The notes: generated from the sequence alone by a model not told the origin. A DNA stretch of 64,000 nt from Archegozetes longisetosus (GCA_018873245.2 JAEMBT020000001.1:8962220-9026219), one strand, 5' to 3'; shown: positions 21,122 through 32,891, counted from the first letter of the stretch. Translations and numbers: made by a program.

Positions 21122-22733
21122 ATGGCAAGCATATTTACAAGAGATATCATAGACTTCACGGGCTTAATCTTAAATTCATATCCTTATTGGCAATACTATG
21201 TCGATGGAATCAATAAGACTGACTTTAATAATACTAAACTTGAAACTTATAATAACTCAATCACAATATCAACAAACGGACATAAGGTTTGACTTATTAT
21301 CCTAAAATGAAATTTTTAAAAATCTTTCCCAATTCAGGGATATTATCAAGTTTTATCACAAGATGTTTCGTTATTCGGCTCTTTATCTGTATTCTTATTG
21401 GAACAAATCGGCAAAATTACTAATAAAAGGTCAAATATAAATTTTTAAAATAAAAATATTATAATATTGATTCATCTCAAACTATAGTGTGATGCTTCTT
21501 GTGATATCAGAGCAAAACAGATCCAATTTGTATTATGTACAGAAGAGTCAAATCGATAGCCTGGACTGTACTCCGTGTGATTACCATCATTTTCATTATC
21601 ACGAAAATTTATTGTGTTCTCGACCGCTTTCAGTCACAAACCAGTTTTCAATGTTGAGCTCTATTACCAAAAAATTTGGTAACTCATCAGAAGGTTTTTG
21701 GAAAATATATGATTCAAGTGTTTGGATCCCTTTCATAACTTGCTTATTATTGCTTCCGATATTCACGACTTATCTGAACATGGAGTTCAGTTACGATTAC
21801 AGAAAAGGATTTATCCATAGATTTTTATCGTCTCTTTGGACTTATTTTATTCCTATAGTGGGCAAAGGAAATGCTAATAAGCCACAAATTGTAATCCATT
21901 TATTATGGATTATTTGTATAATACCAGTAATCGAAATTTATAGAAATTCATTATTAGCAAACTTGGTATCGATTTCTGATGTATTGATCGATGATATCGA
22001 CGACTTGCTGGCTAGAAATCGTAAAATTTATGCACTCGATGAATTAAATCTAAAGTTAATGAAAAGTCAATTTCAAAATCAAAATTTACTTGAAGATAAA
22101 TGGACTGAGATTTTTAATAAAATAAGGTTTCTGGACTTGACTAAAGTCCTCAACTATTTGGGCTCACGCGAAAAATTAAATGAATTCTCAACACTTTCGA
22201 CCTATATTGAAGACGAAACAAGAACTCAAGTTTTAGCGCAAGCAGTTTCGCATTATTTTCGTGCTCATGTCGGAAAGCATTCATACTTTCCCAAACTAAC
22301 TTCGTTTACTTGTTTCAGACCTGACTTTCCATTCATAACAGAAGCGAACAGAATGTCAGTTAATTTTTTTAAAATTTGATACTTAATTTCAAATCAAGAT
22401 TTTTATTTCTATTATAGTTTATTGACCGTTTTCGAAACAGGAATTTTGAAATATTGGACGAGCATAAAAACTAGATACCATGTAAAATACTTCCAATTAT
22501 TTTTGAGTGCGAGCGAACAAATATTCCCTGATTTGATGGAATCGGTCAAATCTATCAGTACTACTATTGAAAGCAATTGGAAATCAGTTGATTTTACTGG
22601 AACTCGAGCAGTCTTTTTATTTTTTTTCTATTTACTCATTTTTTGTTATATGGTATTAATGATTGAGCTGCTTACGAAACATTTCCAAAAATTAAACTCT
22701 CGAATGAAAGTATTATTATTATCACGGAGATAA
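21122..22733 (+). CDS. divergent ionotropic-receptor-like protein, four exons, intact
   Basis: Exons 21122-21286, 21338-21429, 21488-22354 and 22418-22733 join in phase through GT-AG introns of 51, 58 and 63 nt and give about 479 residues. The ATG at 21122 is the first Met of exon 1; an earlier exon is possible. The order fits an ionotropic receptor: a short extracellular and S1 region, TM1 (VWIPFITCLLLLPIFTTYL), a pore-side stretch ending in TM3 (IHLLWIICIIPVIEIYRNSL, then LANLVS, the x-Y-x-x-x-L-x-A-x-L pattern of the family), an S2 lobe, the pre-TM4 motif ETGILKYWTS, and TM4 (AVFLFFFYLLIFCYMVLMIE). Likely a chemosensory cation channel at the cell surface. The ligand-binding residues of true glutamate receptors are not evident. 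It is too divergent from the IR-like gene at 3008-5095 to be a recent duplicate. Confidence 0.72.
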
Positions 22734-24506
22734 ACGCCTTTCTTATTCAACAAATATTTGTAACCCGAGTTATTACTGAGCACAAAATTTATAAAAAAAT
22801 CTAAGTCTAGGTATAGTTTCAAGGCTATTTGAGTCAAGATTTTGGTAAATAATTTAGAACTACCTTTAAACTATTCTTTAAAATATTTAATACTTAAGGA
22901 AAATTCCTAGTCTTATTACTAGAGATTATAACTAACACACTGTGTTTAAGCGCGTTTTAACTGCTTTCCACTTAAGCCCAATTTTTACTCACACTTGCAC
23001 TCAGTCTTAAAACAATGATTGGTATCTGTTGAATAGTCATATTTGACATATCTATTGCATTTCAAAGTGATGTAAACATTGTATAATCCTTAAGCTTATG
23101 TAAAATATAGGAAATTTGACACATTTTCTTACCTATTAAACACTCTATGCTTGAATTTATGGTTTAAAATCTTGATTATAACTATAAATAAATCCATTCT
23201 AAAGAAAAATAATTACTATATTCGTATTCAAAATGTCACTTCAATTTTTGCTGAAAATTAAAGATTAGTCTTAAAACTACTTTAAGTTCGTTTAAAGTTA
23301 AGAATTTTGTAAAAATTTTGTTTAGGAAATTGAGTAAGTTTCGTAATCACTTATTTAATGAAAGTTTAGTTCGTTGGTTAAAGTTTGAGTTGAAATTGCA
23401 GATTTATTGTTATTAGCTTTGAATTACTAGTGAAATGTCTCATTACTTAATGCACGCTCATGAAATGTTTAGCGACATGGTAGCTAAAATAAACTTTTAT
23501 CAATATTGGCTGTTATTTTGAGAGTCCTTTGTTTCTTTTGAATCAAAATCAATAAACATCCAATTTCAAATACATAAGTCATATTCTGTCTTAAATGTCA
23601 TTATAAGAAAGCTCCATCTTTTTCGCTGAATTAAAATAGTACATTTCACACCCTTACCTGCAGACTTGTATGGGTACCCGCGAATTTGTAGTAGATGTAG
23701 GTTTGTAAGTTTTTTCGCTTTTCAAGTCTGTAAAAGTAAGTTACCTTGAATTCGTTAATTTCAATTAAAAAAATTCTTACCTTTGGGTAATCTTTTTGAC
23801 TTTCAGTGAGTACATTCATCATTTTTACCAGTTTTTTGTACATTTCAATCGCTTCGAATATCAATGATTATTTTTCCCTTTTGTTGAAAACTGCCAATTG
23901 TTCAAAATTTTTATTCAACAATTTATGATTCTGTCTACTGTTGAGATGTTTTTATTGTTTCAAAAAACATCTTTAAAAATTAATCTTTGATTCATTGAAA
24001 CATTTTATAATAAAGTTTAATTTTTTCAAATTACAACACTATATAATAGCTTGTTGAGTAATGAAAAAGTTACCTGTAAACTACATACGTTTTCTCAACT
24101 CGGTTAGCTTTAAGCGTAAAAAATGAGTAGTTTATTTAGTTTTATTAGTAGTATATATAGTTTTGTTATTCATTCATTATCAATATTTAAAAGAATTTTG
24201 AGTTTAGCCCACACTTGCGAGCACAATTTGACACATGTATGAAATTAAGTAACGTCTTAAAGTGTTAGTCAGAATTCGTAAAATGGTCTTAAAATGTTTT
24301 ATTTTGAAAAAAATTTCATAAGCTCTTCCCTTTTCATGGTTTTACTATGCCGCTTCAGCTCAAGCTTTAGAACAAAACTTAGGACTGAAGTACTTATCCA
24401 AAATTCTGAAAAAATGACTCTTTATATTTTAAATAATATTAGTCTTTACATGATTGCAGTCCTTTATTTTATTAGAATAATATAAGAAAGAACTAACATA
24501 GAAGAT
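22734..24506. other. intergenic
   Basis: AT-rich spacer. Short frames on either strand have no recognisable content. Confidence 0.4.
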
Positions 24507-25116
24507 TAGGGCACTGTCAGGAACCGATTTTCTTAATTTTTTGCTAAAATATACTATATAATAAGGTAATAATATACATATAAATACAAACTAGCTGCTA
24601 AGACTGTTATTTCAAGTAAAGTCTTCATTTAATTTGAACAAAAGTGATTATTTACAAAGAAATGAGTAGAAGAAAGAGGAAATGAACACCAACTACAAGT
24701 TATAAACACACCCTCTGAACATTGATAGCAATTTCCATAACAAAGTTGTTCCCTAATTTCGAAACAAGTTTGAATTACATATTCGAATTTACCAGGATTT
24801 TGGGAAACAGCCAGATTTTTTATCACTTAAAATGTCCATAAAATCACATGAAATCACTAAATACATACACAAATATATAATAAACCTTCAATAAAAAAAT
24901 GTTTAAAGAAATTTAATCACTTCTTTATCAATCATAAATTACTTGATTACATAAAAGCTTCTTAAATTATCAATAAGAATGAGAAAAAAAATAAGATAAG
25001 AATTTGACGAACACTAATTCTTATGTAAATACTAAACGCTAAATAAGTGAATACATCAATAACTGCTTATTTGAAAAGTTTATGGAAGCTATAGTGTATT
25101 CCTAAATCTAAAAATA

Positions 25117-25733
25117 CAGTCGGTTTTTTAAAAACTAAACTCATATTTTGCAATTAATACTCTATCGCTTTTAGAAATGTGAGTCAAGAGTGAAATCGCT
25201 TACTCATTGACTCAAATTTGAATGTATGAAAATAAACCTTTAATAATGAACTATAATCTTAAAAGTTATTTCAGAACTGTAATCCTACAAAGTAGTTTAG
25301 ATATGTAAAAATAAATCTATAATTAATCACAACATATGCTGAAAGTGCTGACCATTATTTTCTAAACAAAGTTGGTGTCAAGACACGGCGTTGCCTATTA
25401 TGCTTTCTATTTGCTACACTTCCAGTTTTATCAAACTTTGATTTAATTCTAAGAATAGTTGCATTGGTCGGCCCATTTTTACCAAATTTTTCAAAGAATT
25501 CAGCTCTAACCTTATCACAAGATTTAGTTAATAAATGAGTTTCAAAAATAAAAATTCTTTTGTTGTGAACACCATTTTTATGATTAAGTGTTTTAATTCA
25601 AAATCAATGACTAAGTGGTCAAATTTTGTTTTATAAGTTTTAAACTTACTCATTAGTAAGTTCTGATTCATGAGTAATAATAAAGAAAAATTGTTATAAA
25701 GATTTGAGTTTAGTTTTTAAAAACAACGGACAG
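25117..25733 (-). mobile_element. deleted mariner-like element with transposase N-terminus
   Basis: Ends CAGTCGGTTTTTTAAAAACT and, reverse-complemented, CTGTCCGTTGTTTTTAAAAA run into a shared AAAACTAAACTCA; TA flanks at 25115-25116 and 25734-25735. On the minus strand 25575-25355 encodes MVFTTK, a one-base break at the T-run 25558-25561, then IFIFETHLLTKSCDKVRAEF, FEKFG and TGSVANRKHNRQRRVLT. This is the helix-turn-helix (DUF4817-like) N-terminus of mariner-type transposases in arthropods. The catalytic part is missing. Confidence 0.82.
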
Positions 25734-25752
25734 TACATATAATTTTAAGCAA

Positions 25753-25824
25753 GGGGGTATAGCTCAGTGGTAGAGCATTCGACTGCAGATCGAGAGGTCC
25801 CCGGTTCAAACCCGGGTGCCCCCT
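25753..25824 (+). tRNA. tRNA-Cys (anticodon GCA)
   Basis: Seventy-two bases with a complete cloverleaf: 7-bp acceptor stem GGGGGTA/TGCCCCC, D-arm TAGCTCAGTGGTAGAGC (A box), anticodon loop CTGCAGA with GCA at 25785-25787, T-arm CCCGGTTCAAACCCGGG (B box) and discriminator T. A T5 run at 25831-25835 is a pol III terminator. The gene is intronless with no mismatch in the acceptor or T stems, so it is probably functional. It lies 19 bp from the end of a mariner-like element and about 300 bp upstream of the LINE ORF1. Confidence 0.96.
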
Positions 25825-26133
25825 TAATACTTTTTGCTTTGAAAATCGAAAAGAGATATGCGGAAGAATAAAGTACATAAAAGGATTGTTCTTTTTTAAA
25901 ACTAATTATTGTATTTACTATAGTTATAAAATTCATTATATGATATCAATTTATGAATATGCAGTAATTAAATTGTTTAGTGAATAAGTGACTAGATTGG
26001 TGTAAATTAATAAATAATTGCGATTAAGTTTTTATTTGTGCGCGAAAAGGACGCTTAAAACACAATACAAAAACTTATACACTTAGTCTGAAATTTTTGT
26101 TGAAATTTTGTTGTACTTTTCGAATGCCTTAAA

Positions 26134-28160
26134 ATGACATCGCAACAAGTTTTCGTTAGTTTTAGTTCAACAACTAAGTTATTAATTAATAGATTCAACG
26201 AAAAGAAAAACAAAATCATTAATTTAATTAGAGTCAGTAAAGGTTTAACAAAAGCTTCAAAAAGTCATACTAATAAGCTAGTAGAGGAAATGGATTCCAT
26301 CTTCACCGAACAAAATAAACTGCTAATTGAAGAAAATAAATCAAAACAAGAACTTATGAAAATACAAACAGATATCCCTACTCAGCAAAAATTTATGCTC
26401 AAGCTGTCAAATACAATAACCAAAACTTGGATAATAAGACAACTTCTCATGTCATAACTGTTTTCCCCCAATCTCAAGACACAACATCTGAGGATATAAA
26501 GAGGAAGATAAAGTCCAAATAAATCTAATAGCTTTAAAAGTAGGGATAAACAAAATCAAAAGTATAAGCAATAATGGTTTAATTATAGAATGCAAAACAA
26601 TAAATGAATGCGAAATATTAAAGAATGAAATCAATAGTAATCTTAATATCGAATGCGAACCAAAGCAGCCGATAAAAAAGAAACCAAAACTCATTATCTA
26701 CAATCGTATCACGACTTTTCCGCGAATGCACTACCGCGGACGACATTATCGCGAATTCTTTACGGCGAACGACATTACCGCAAATGCATTACCGTGACCT
26801 AGTTTACCGCTAATGCAATACTGCGAATATTTGAATATTTCCCTATAGCTTTTGGGCTCTATAGTCTATGGTTCAAATCTTTCATTACTTTTCACTTTTC
26901 AAATTCTTTTGTATATTATTAGCATATCACTCGAATATCTTTAACCAACAGTTAGTGTTAAAGACATACAATCGTTTGCAAAATCCCGGTAAAACACTCG
27001 ATATCATATAGGTAATTGAATTTTGAGTAGTAGTATTCAAAATTTCAAAAGTGAATAACTCTTGAAGCGTTCGTCTGATATGCTTAAGATTTATATTTCT
27101 GGAATCTGTATGCAAAAACCTTTGAAGTGATGTCCATATCATCATTTGTTCCAATAGGTCCATGGAGGAACATCGGTAATATGGACCTCATTTCAAAGGT
27201 ATTTGCACACAGATTCTAGAAATATAAGTCTTAAGCATATCAGATGAACGCTTCAAGAGTTATTCCCTTTTGAAATTTTAAATACCACTCTTCAAAAATC
27301 AATTATCCATATAACAAGTGTTTTGCCGAGATTTTGCAAACGATTTTATATATTCGACACTAATTGTTGGTTCAAGATATTCGAATGATATGCTAATAGT
27401 GATTAAAAGAATCTGAAATGTGAAAAGTGATGAAGGATTTAGGTCACCATAAAATGTTTTCTATACTTTAATATTAAATTCTTTAAAAAAATATATATTT
27501 TTTAATTCTGTTCACTGTGAATATTTTCGCTGTAATGTGTTCGCGGTAAAAATTTTCGCAGTATTGCATTCGCGATAAAGCATTCGCACTAGAGCTTCCG
27601 CTTTAATGTCGTCCGCGGTAATGCATTCGCGGTAATGTCGTGGAACCATCTACAATGTGCCAAATAATATAGACAACGAAACTATTACTGAAAATATCAT
27701 CGAACAAAACAACGTTATATCACGAGTAATAACTGATGATAATATTGAAGATCATATCAAATTCAATTTCAACCTGAAAGCCAATAACCCTAACTTACAA
27801 CATATAGTTTTGGAAACTAGTCCTGAAATGAGAAAAATTATTATCAGTAACAAGTTTGTCAACATCGAGTGGGGTAGATGTAAGTGCGCTGATTTTATAT
27901 CTATTATCAGACGCTTTAATTGCATGGGTCTCGGCCACTTTAAGAGGGACTGTAAGGCTAACATACACTGTTCTCATTGTACGAGTCCAAATCATACTCA
28001 TGGAAAATGCAATTCGAACTTTAAAAAGTGTTTTAATTGTGAAAAATACAATTCAAAAATTAAAAATCCTAACCAGAAGCCTCTAAACTCAAATCATGAT
28101 TGTTTCAACAAAAATTGCCCCTCATACGAATACGTTAGATCAAAAATAATAGAAAAATAG
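26134..28160 (+). pseudogene. LINE ORF1 (gag-like, CCHC zinc knuckles), split by a foldback element
   Basis: The N-terminal part (from ATG 26134) is polar and coiled-coil-like. After two one-base losses (A-run 26387-26391, A-run 26517-26519) it continues with TSHVITVFPQSQD and NLIALKVGINKIKSISNNG, the RNA-binding-like middle of non-LTR ORF1 proteins. It is cut at 26704 by the element 26705-27647 and resumes at 27657 with VPNNIDNETITENIIEQNN. The C-terminus has zinc knuckles: CKCAD, RFNCMGLGHFKRDC, HCSHCTSPNHTHGKC and KCFNCEK...HDCFNKNCP, ending at TAG 28158-28160. The protein would coat element RNA. Confidence 0.85.
26705..27647. mobile_element. foldback (giant palindrome) element inserted in LINE ORF1
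   Basis: The whole 943 bp is a long imperfect inverted repeat with its centre near 27170. A perfect 9-bp target-site duplication ATCTACAAT flanks it (26696-26704, 27648-27656), and removing it rejoins the ORF1 frame. The termini share CACGAC, then a cluster of short words (CCGCGAATGCA, TACCGCGGACGACATTA, ATTACCGC) repeated several times with variations near both ends. There is no coding sequence; minus-strand frames inside are by-products of the palindrome. The 9-bp duplication suggests a MULE (Mutator-like) origin. Confidence 0.9.
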
Positions 28161-28163
28161 ATT

Positions 28164-31100
28164 ATGGATTATAGACATAATAATTCAACACTTAACGAAG
28201 TCAAAATTGTACAAATAAACCTTCAAAACTGTATTAGTGCAACAGATCTTATAAATTACATGAAAGAAAACTAAATAGACATAAGAGGACAAAAGAGTGT
28301 TTCGACTCCCGCTTAACTTCCTAGTGATTCAGTCATCAAACCGACCAAGAAGCGCAATAATCATAAATCCATTAAAACTTCAAATAATGCCTCTTCATCA
28401 AAATACCAATGACTACAGCGTTTGGTGTGTATGTAATAATAAAGTTATACACTTATGCTCTGCGTGTATGCCACCCAACTCAATCCCAAAGAAGTATCCA
28501 AATGAGATAATTGAATCTATTTGCAACGCTATTAATAATATTAAACCTGTTTACTACTTAATTGGATCTGATACCAATAGAAAATCTAAACTGTGGAAGA
28601 GTAAAAATAATAATAGAAGAGGACGTTTAATTATGGAATTTCTCTCACAAAATCAATTATTTGTCCTTAACAACTCGAATGATCCGACTTACTTGAGTAG
28701 TCTGGGTGAATCTATCATAGATTTAACTATAAGTAACTCAAACTTATTGAAATACGTTAAAGACTGGAAAGTAGAAGTAGACACGGAGACTAATTCAGAT
28801 CATTGCTATATTAGTTATTCTATCGTCTCAAGAACTGATAATAATAATAATATTTCGTACAACAATAAAAAACGCTTTGATTATTACCCACTTTCAAGAA
28901 TTGATAAAAAATATTGTTTTAAAAAAGCAGATTGGACTCTATTTAAAGACCTCATCTATGAAAGCATCAACAATACAGATTTAGATAATATTAAGTCAAA
29001 GCAAAAGCTTGAAAATACTGTTATAAACTTCACAGACATTATTCACGAAGTTATTGATCAAACTATCTCAGTTAAAAAGAAATTCAAAAAGTCGGTCTAC
29101 TGGTAGTCTCAGGAAATAGACAAGAAAAGAAAAGAAGTTAACATATTGAGAAGAAAATTTCAGAGAAGTAGAGATACGGCAATAAGAGCAGAAAATAAAA
29201 AAATACTATAGTGAAAAAAGCATTTATAGAGAGTTGATTAGAAAAAGTAGATTAAAGAGCTGGAGAGACTTTTGCTCAAGATCAGAAGTTTGGCAAATGC
29301 CATACAAAGTGGCTTTCGATAAAATAAAACCTAAAACCACTATACCTAATCTCATTAAAAACGACGGCACAACTACTCAAACGCCAAAAGAATCAATTGA
29401 ACTGATATTGAACCAATTAATACCAGAAGACAATAGAAATGAGGACAATATTCACTATAAGAACCTAAGAGAAAAAGTAGAGGAAGATATTGACACAGAA
29501 GATTATATACCATTCAATATATCAGAATTATCGCAAATCATCAATTTCAATAATCTAAAAAAGAATAAGACTCCTGGATGGGATCAAATAAATGATGAAA
29601 TAGTGAAAGTGATCTTTGAAATCAATCCAACATTTATTTTAAATCTATTCAACACATGCTTAAAATTAAATTTCCAAAAATATGGAAAATTTCTATAATT
29701 AAAATGATTTTTAAATCTAAAGATAAACCACAGCAAGAAATTTCTTCTTATCGGCTTATATCATTATTATGCTTGTTTGCGAAAGTACTTGAAAAATTAA
29801 TAATTGATAGAATAAATTGGCATATTTTTCTAAACAACTTACTATCTGATCGACGATTTGGATTTAGACCTCAAAGTTCAACACAAACAGCAATCAAATA
29901 CTTAATAAATAAAGCTGAAAAACAAATTAAGAAGAAAAAGTATTTATTGTTCATCATCCTAGATATCAGAGGCGCATTTGGTAATGCCTTCTGGCCATCA
30001 ATACTTTTGCAGCTCAAGAAGAAAAAAGTGCATAAAAATATATTTAAGATAATAAAAAGTTATCTAAGTGAAAGAGAAGCCATTCTTATATGTGGAGACG
30101 AATATGCAAAGAAAAATCTTACTAAAGGATGCCCTCAAGGCTCAGGTTTAGGTCCAGGACTCTGGAATGTATTCTTTGACAGCATATTTGACATCAAAAC
30201 ACCAAAGAATTGTGAAATAACGGCATTTTGCGATGACACTGGAGCTATCATCGAAGGAGACGACATTAGCACTATCGAAACTGCTGCAAATGAAATCTTA
30301 GCTAAATTACATGAATGGGGTCTTAATAATAAAATAAAATTTAACCCAATAAAAGCTAGAGCAATTTTGTTCACAAACAGAAAGAACTATAAGAAACCAA
30401 GACTTTTTATCAATAGTGTCAACATTGAAATAGTAAACGAAATAAAATACCTGGGAGTACTTATCGACAGAAAACTCAACTTCAATAAGCATATCAGCTA
30501 TATCACAGATAAGTGTTTGACCAAGATCCATAAATTATCAATCATCACAAGGAATACATGGGGTCTGGATTCAGAATCTCTACAATTGATTTACATTGCA
30601 GCAATCGAATCGATTATTTTATATTGTACACCAGTTTGGGCCGAAAAAATTAATAAGACCAAAACAAAACTATTGAGGAAAACACAAAGATTAATAGCGA
30701 CGAGAATAGTCAAAGCTTACAGAACTATATCTTTCGAATCAGCAATCGTCATCGCAGGCCTAATACCTATTGAATTGAAAATTAAGGAAGTCGCTGATCT
30801 AAACAATATCAAGACAATTAATTCAGGAATCATCAACGATTTAAATAGTAAAAATTTGGAGAAAAAAGTACACTTTAGCTTATTACCACATCCAGCTCTA
30901 AGAGCCTCTATAAACGTAAAAGATGAAATCAAAAAATGCAACTATAAACTTAAAGTCTTCACTGATGGACCTAAAAACGAAACTAGTGTAGGCTTTGCGT
31001 TTGTTATTTACAATGAAGACCAAGAAATAGCTAATAATAAATTTCGAATAGGAGTGCTGTGTTCAGTTTTTCAATCAGAACTTCTAGCAATCCGTGAATC

Positions 31101-32324
31101 TCTAAAATATGATCCGTGCCAACGATGGAGAACTATGCTTAATTTGTTTCCGTACCCCCTGCTCTGTGTCCAACGTCAACACGATTCAATTATAGCTATT
31201 AAAAGCTATAGTCTTAAGGTTACAACTTAATAACATTTAATTTCACTCAAATAACAATAACTAAATCCATTCACAAAAAGAACTTGGATTGGGATTCAAT
31301 TAATATAAAATTTTATTTTACTAAATCTTGTAAATTAAATACAAATTGGATTAATATCTCAGACTTTTGTTAACAATTGATTTCTATCTGCCACTCACGT
31401 CTCTAACTAAAAAATCTGTTCTTTGTTCCAACATTTTTGACCCAAAGTTCAGAACTGCTTCAAGTGTTTTTGTAATATGTGAGTACTCTCTGTTAGTCAT
31501 CCCATTGATAAGTTTTTCTTTGAATTCAAATGTAATAAAATATTTAGTTCTTATTTATTTTACTCTGCATACATCAAATACTTAATCACGATTTTAATCT
31601 CACATCATTCGAATCGTTTATTAAGTTCAGAAAAACAAGCAATAAGAGATATTATCACTTCTGACAAGAAAGTACTCATCTTAAGTGACTTTCTGAGCGC
31701 AATCATGGCCCTAAAACAACCAAACAATTTGCATCCAATTATTTTTGAAATAAAAAGATTAGTAAAAGAGTTAGAAAATTATACAAATATTGATTTTATT
31801 TGGATTAAGGGTCATTCAAATATAGCTGGTAACGAATGGGCCGATAAATTGGCAAAAGAGACGGCAAATATGGACATAACTGAATCAATATACAACATGT
31901 TCCCCTTGTCTTTTGTGAAAAAATACTTAAAACAGCAATCGCTACAAAAGTGGAATGATGAATGGATCTCAACATCTAAAGCAATGCACACAAAAAAATT
32001 TTCACTACTGTTTTCAGCAGAATTATCGTCAAATGTTACAAACCAAACTTTATATCGACTCAATATATATCAAGTCATGGCAACTTTAACTCCTATTTAG
32101 TCAGATTCAACTTATCTAACAACCACATGTGTGACTGCGAGCGATCCATAGAGTCGCCGCTCCATATAATTTATGAATGTGATAAATACTGTGATAATAG
32201 GAGACAACTCATTAACGAAGTTTCAAGAATTGGTCTTAAATGGCCACCACCTCCAAACGTACTGTTAGAAAATAAACATGTCCTAATCGAATTTAACTTA
32301 TTCTTAAATAGTATTAATCGCTAA
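28164..32324 (+). pseudogene. LINE ORF2 (endonuclease, reverse transcriptase, RNase H), I-type, decayed
   Basis: Endonuclease: KIVQINLQNC at 28201, then RPRSAIIINPLKLQIMPLHQ, SDTNRKSKLW, SIIDLTISN, SDHCYISYSI. Reverse transcriptase: NNLKKNKTPGWDQINDEIVK, FPKIWKISIIKMIFKSKDKP, SSYRLISLLC, FGFRPQSSTQTAI, ILDIRGAFGNAFWPSIL, GCPQGSGLGPGLWNVFF, and the active site AFCDDTG where most LINEs have YADD. RNase H: KVFTDGPKNETSVGF, VFQSELLAIRESL, then after an insert LILSDFLSAIMAL and WIKGHSNIAGNEWADKLA. A C-terminal zinc motif follows (HGNFNSYLVRF, CDCERSIESPLHIIYECDKY). EN plus RT plus RNase H with a CCHC ORF1 is the I-superfamily plan. Lesions: stops at about 28272 and 29104, one-base losses at 29671-29673 and 32074, and an insert near 31113-31610. 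The 3' tail at 32458-32475 is TAAA-type repeats. Confidence 0.9.
31113..31610. mobile_element. unidentified insert of about 500 bp inside the LINE RNase H domain
   Basis: The RNase H sequence is continuous up to IRESLKY (ending near 31112) and resumes with LSSEKQAIRDII near 31620. The DNA between does not fit the domain. Neither a clear target-site duplication nor terminal repeats were found, so the ends are approximate and its nature is unknown. Confidence 0.5.
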
Positions 32325-32891
32325 AAAATTATATTTTACTTTTAAAAACTTCACAAATTTGTATTAGAACTAGACTTCTTACTTCATCAAAATCACATTA
32401 TACTGTACAGTCTCGTATAATGCTTGTCAAGGTATACGGACTAAACTTTAATTCTTTCAATAAATAAATAAATATAATTTTTAAATTAAATGATAATATA
32501 TAAAACTAATAACTAGGTGTGTATTTAAAAACAGTCATATTTTAAATATTCAAACTTACCTTAAATGATATAAATATTCCTTAATTTAATGCAACCAGAA
32601 AAATTTTCAATTTAAATGTCCGCAAAAACTATGACAATATCAAAACAATACCAAAAGTAAAACAATAAAACAATAAATAATATCAAAAGTATTTAACTAT
32701 AAATTTCAATACTTTTATTTAAGTACTGTTATAACAACAAATATAAATAATGCCTAAACAGCGCACTTTAAAACCTCTATATTAGCTGATATTTAGCTTC
32801 TTAGCAGCCAATTTTGTTATAATTTTTATTTATTTATAGTTTCGCTAATTTTTACCAAAAATTAAGAAAGTCGGTTCCTGACAGTCCCCTA

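Larger units (their letters stand above)
24509..32889. mobile_element. large inverted-repeat-bounded span (candidate composite DNA transposon)
   Basis: The left end GGGCACTGTCAGGAACCGAT and the right end, reverse-complemented, GGGGACTGTCAGGAACCGAC continue with TTTCTTAATTTTT on both sides (roughly 40 of 47 positions alike). Both are flanked by TA (24507-24508, 32890-32891), as for Tc1/mariner-like elements. Taking away the LINE and the small Tc1-type element leaves about 1.3 kb, an ordinary transposon size, still holding a tRNA-Cys gene. A minus-strand frame at 24826-24629 has a Cys pattern (CYQC, TCSWC, HFFVNNHFC) loosely like the C-terminal zinc-binding domain of piggyBac transposases, but is unproven. 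Alternatively the two ends belong to separate insertions. Confidence 0.5.

Noticed and set aside
23646-23864. 72-codon minus-strand frame
   Set aside because: No motif, no splice context and a composition typical of chance frames in AT-rich DNA.
24629-24826. Cys-rich minus-strand frame that might be a piggyBac transposase C-terminus
   Set aside because: The Cys/His spacing is only loosely similar, and the surrounding ends (TA flanks, GGGCACTG) are not piggyBac ends, so it was mentioned but not called as a gene.
26927-27163. Minus-strand frame of 78 codons within the foldback element
   Set aside because: It lies in one arm of the palindrome; its mirror image in the other arm is broken, and the sequence resembles no transposase.
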